In this document: piece by piece, positions 4,967-5,818 of the stretch
Layout: each line of letters starts with the position of its first letter
How positions within the stretch are numbered: position 1 is the stretch's first letter
Source: B30-G6 sp964633115
GTDB lineage: Bacteria > Desulfobacterota > Desulfobacteria > Desulfobacterales > B30-G6
Reading direction: 5' to 3'
DNA length: 5,818 nt
Assembly (NCBI GenBank): GCA_964633115.1
Contig: CAZWEO010000215.1
Location: 1-5,818 of the forward strand
The notes under the pieces: model-generated
Databases searched by the model: none
What the model was told of the DNA's origin: nothing
The model's input: the letters and a program-made list of their open reading frames with translations, nothing else
Translations under genes and position numbers: made by a program

Positions 4967-5818
4967 ATGAGAACCCCGAAGAAATTATACTCCGATGAGC
5001 GCATTATCTACCATCCCGAATTATCAACATGCCCGCATTGTGAAAGGCAACTGGTGATGCACAACTACCTGGCCTGGGACAAGACGGTGCAAACATTGGG
5101 AGGCGTTCTGTCCATAGCTAGTCGTCCGGGTCATTGTGCCCAGACAACTTGCCCCGGGCACACGATGCGGCTGCTATCGGCCCAGGGACAGCAAATTGCA
5201 ATGCCCGGTTCGACCTACGGCTACGATGTTCTGACCCGCATTGGCTGGTTGCGGCAGGAACATCGGGACACCTGGGCCGAGGTGCAGGCCGACCTTGCGC
5301 TGCAGGTTCATATCTCGGTTTCGCATGTGCGCTATCTATACCAGTCGGTCTATCTACCGCTGTTAGCCTGCCACGAACGGCAATCCTGGGAGCGTCTGGC
5401 ACAGGTCGCCGAAGCCAATGGTGGTTTGCTCATCGCACTGGATGGTTTGTCCCCGGAAGGCGGCGAGCCGCAGCTGTGGTTCATCCGTGAACTGCTGACG
5501 GGGCTGACCCTGCGGAGTGGTTGGTTGAGCAGGCAAGATCAGGCGACCTTCGAAGCTTTTCTTCAGCCGGTGAGTGCCCTGGACTGGCCGATTCTGGCAG
5601 TGCTGAGTGATAAGCAAAGAGGCCTGGAACCAGCTGTGGCCAGCGTCTTGTCCAATAGCCTGCATCAATTCTGCCAGCCCCATTATCTGAAAAACTTGGC
5701 CGAGCCTCTGCATGAGACCGATTCGGCGTTCAAGGTTGCTCTACGCAAGGCTGTTCGGCAGGAAATTGGCGTCTTGATCCGTTCTGAACAAGCAAACGAG
5801 ACACCAAAACACGGTTTA
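4967..5818 (+). CDS. DDE transposase with MULE/IS256-like core, first 284 residues (3' end outside window)
   Basis: The frame is open from the ATG at 4967 to the window edge without a stop. A possible zinc ribbon comes first: C22-P-H-C25 and C57-x4-C62. A helix-turn-helix-like region follows (about 90-128). The catalytic core starts with D159 (IALDGLSPEGGEPQLWF) and continues with D215 (AVLSDKQ). It is followed by C236-Q-P-H239, the CxxH signature seen between the second Asp and the Glu in MULE and IS256-type transposases. The catalytic Glu would lie beyond the window. Codon use is GC-rich, unlike the genes to its left. Similar proteins are, from memory, frequent in Chloroflexota, though I cannot name the IS family. 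It is the enzyme that moves this insertion sequence by cut or copy and paste at terminal inverted repeats. The visible part is intact. Confidence 0.85.
   Translation, partial: MRTPKKLYSDERIIYHPELSTCPHCERQLVMHNYLAWDKTVQTLGGVLSIASRPGHCAQTTCPGHTMRLLSAQGQQIAMPGSTYGYDVLTRIGWLRQEHRDTWAEVQADLALQVHISVSHVRYLYQSVYLPLLACHERQSWERLAQVAEANGGLLIALDGLSPEGGEPQLWFIRELLTGLTLRSGWLSRQDQATFEAFLQPVSALDWPILAVLSDKQRGLEPAVASVLSNSLHQFCQPHYLKNLAEPLHETDSAFKVALRKAVRQEIGVLIRSEQANETPKHGL

Larger units (their letters stand above)
55..5818. mobile_element. tRNA-Lys-associated integrative element (partial; far end not in window)
   Basis: The gene order is tRNA 3' end, integrase, Xis-like wHTH, divergent XRE regulator, then accessory genes. 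This is the usual end module of integrated phages, ICEs and genomic islands. No phage structural gene, relaxase or coupling protein is visible, so the class stays open. An insertion sequence interrupts it from about 4912. The far attachment site is not seen, so the right limit is only the window edge. Confidence 0.7.
4912..5818 (+). mobile_element. Insertion sequence, left part (right end outside window)
   Basis: Base composition changes here from AT-rich to clearly GC-rich. A strong AGGAGG ribosome site and a transposase gene on the opposite strand begin within 60 bp of the broken 288-aa frame. The left terminus probably lies between about 4911 and 4950, but it cannot be fixed because the right inverted repeat and the target duplication are not visible. 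Confidence 0.65.

Noticed and set aside
5118..5713. Long frames in the insertion sequence on other strands
   Set aside because: They are shadows of the GC-rich transposase frame, which alone carries DDE-type motifs and a ribosome binding site.
1..5818. CRISPR array, toxin-antitoxin pair or defence system
   Set aside because: No regularly spaced repeats, no recognisable nuclease, toxin or effector domain was seen. The Nudix and SWIM proteins alone do not justify such a call.

Overview
The window looks like one end of a tRNA-integrated mobile element, interrupted on its right by an insertion sequence. It opens inside the 3' part of a tRNA-Lys(CTT) gene. A tyrosine recombinase gene pointing at that tRNA follows after 66 bp, and an excisionase-type wHTH gene overlaps the recombinase gene. 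A divergent XRE-family regulator lies on the other side of a 101-bp control region. Int, Xis and repressor beside a tRNA 3' end is the standard integration and lysogeny-type control module of integrative elements. No capsid, relaxase or replication gene is visible.

Layout. 1-54: tRNA-Lys 3' part. 55-120: junction DNA with two ATATATGGGG direct repeats 31 bp apart. 121-1350 (-): integrase. 1325-1549 (-): excisionase-like protein. 1550-1650: switch region with a perfect 8-4-8 palindrome overlapping promoter-like boxes for both directions. 1651-2952 (+): 433-aa regulator with two separate HTH domains. 3009-3461 (-): Nudix hydrolase resembling NudJ. 3462-3752: about 290 bp without a convincing gene. 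3753-4055 (-): 100-aa SWIM zinc-finger protein. 4045-4911 (-): 288-aa protein resembling the N-terminal accessory region of HerA/VirB4-like ATPases, with no ATPase domain. About 4912-5818 (+): left part of an insertion sequence whose MULE/IS256-like transposase gene runs off the window.

Organism. The element is AT-rich, whereas the insertion sequence is clearly richer in G+C. The tRNA shows no encoded CCA, which weakly argues against groups that encode it. The transposase resembles, from memory, proteins common in Chloroflexota such as Ktedonobacteria, but assignment from this window alone is low confidence.

How it may work. The two-HTH regulator probably binds the palindrome and controls both itself and the xis-int operon. 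Integrase and Xis would integrate and excise the element at the tRNA. The coupled 288-aa and SWIM genes may be the start of an element backbone operon whose promoter-proximal part was cut off by the insertion sequence. Nudix looks like a passenger gene with its own ribosome binding site.
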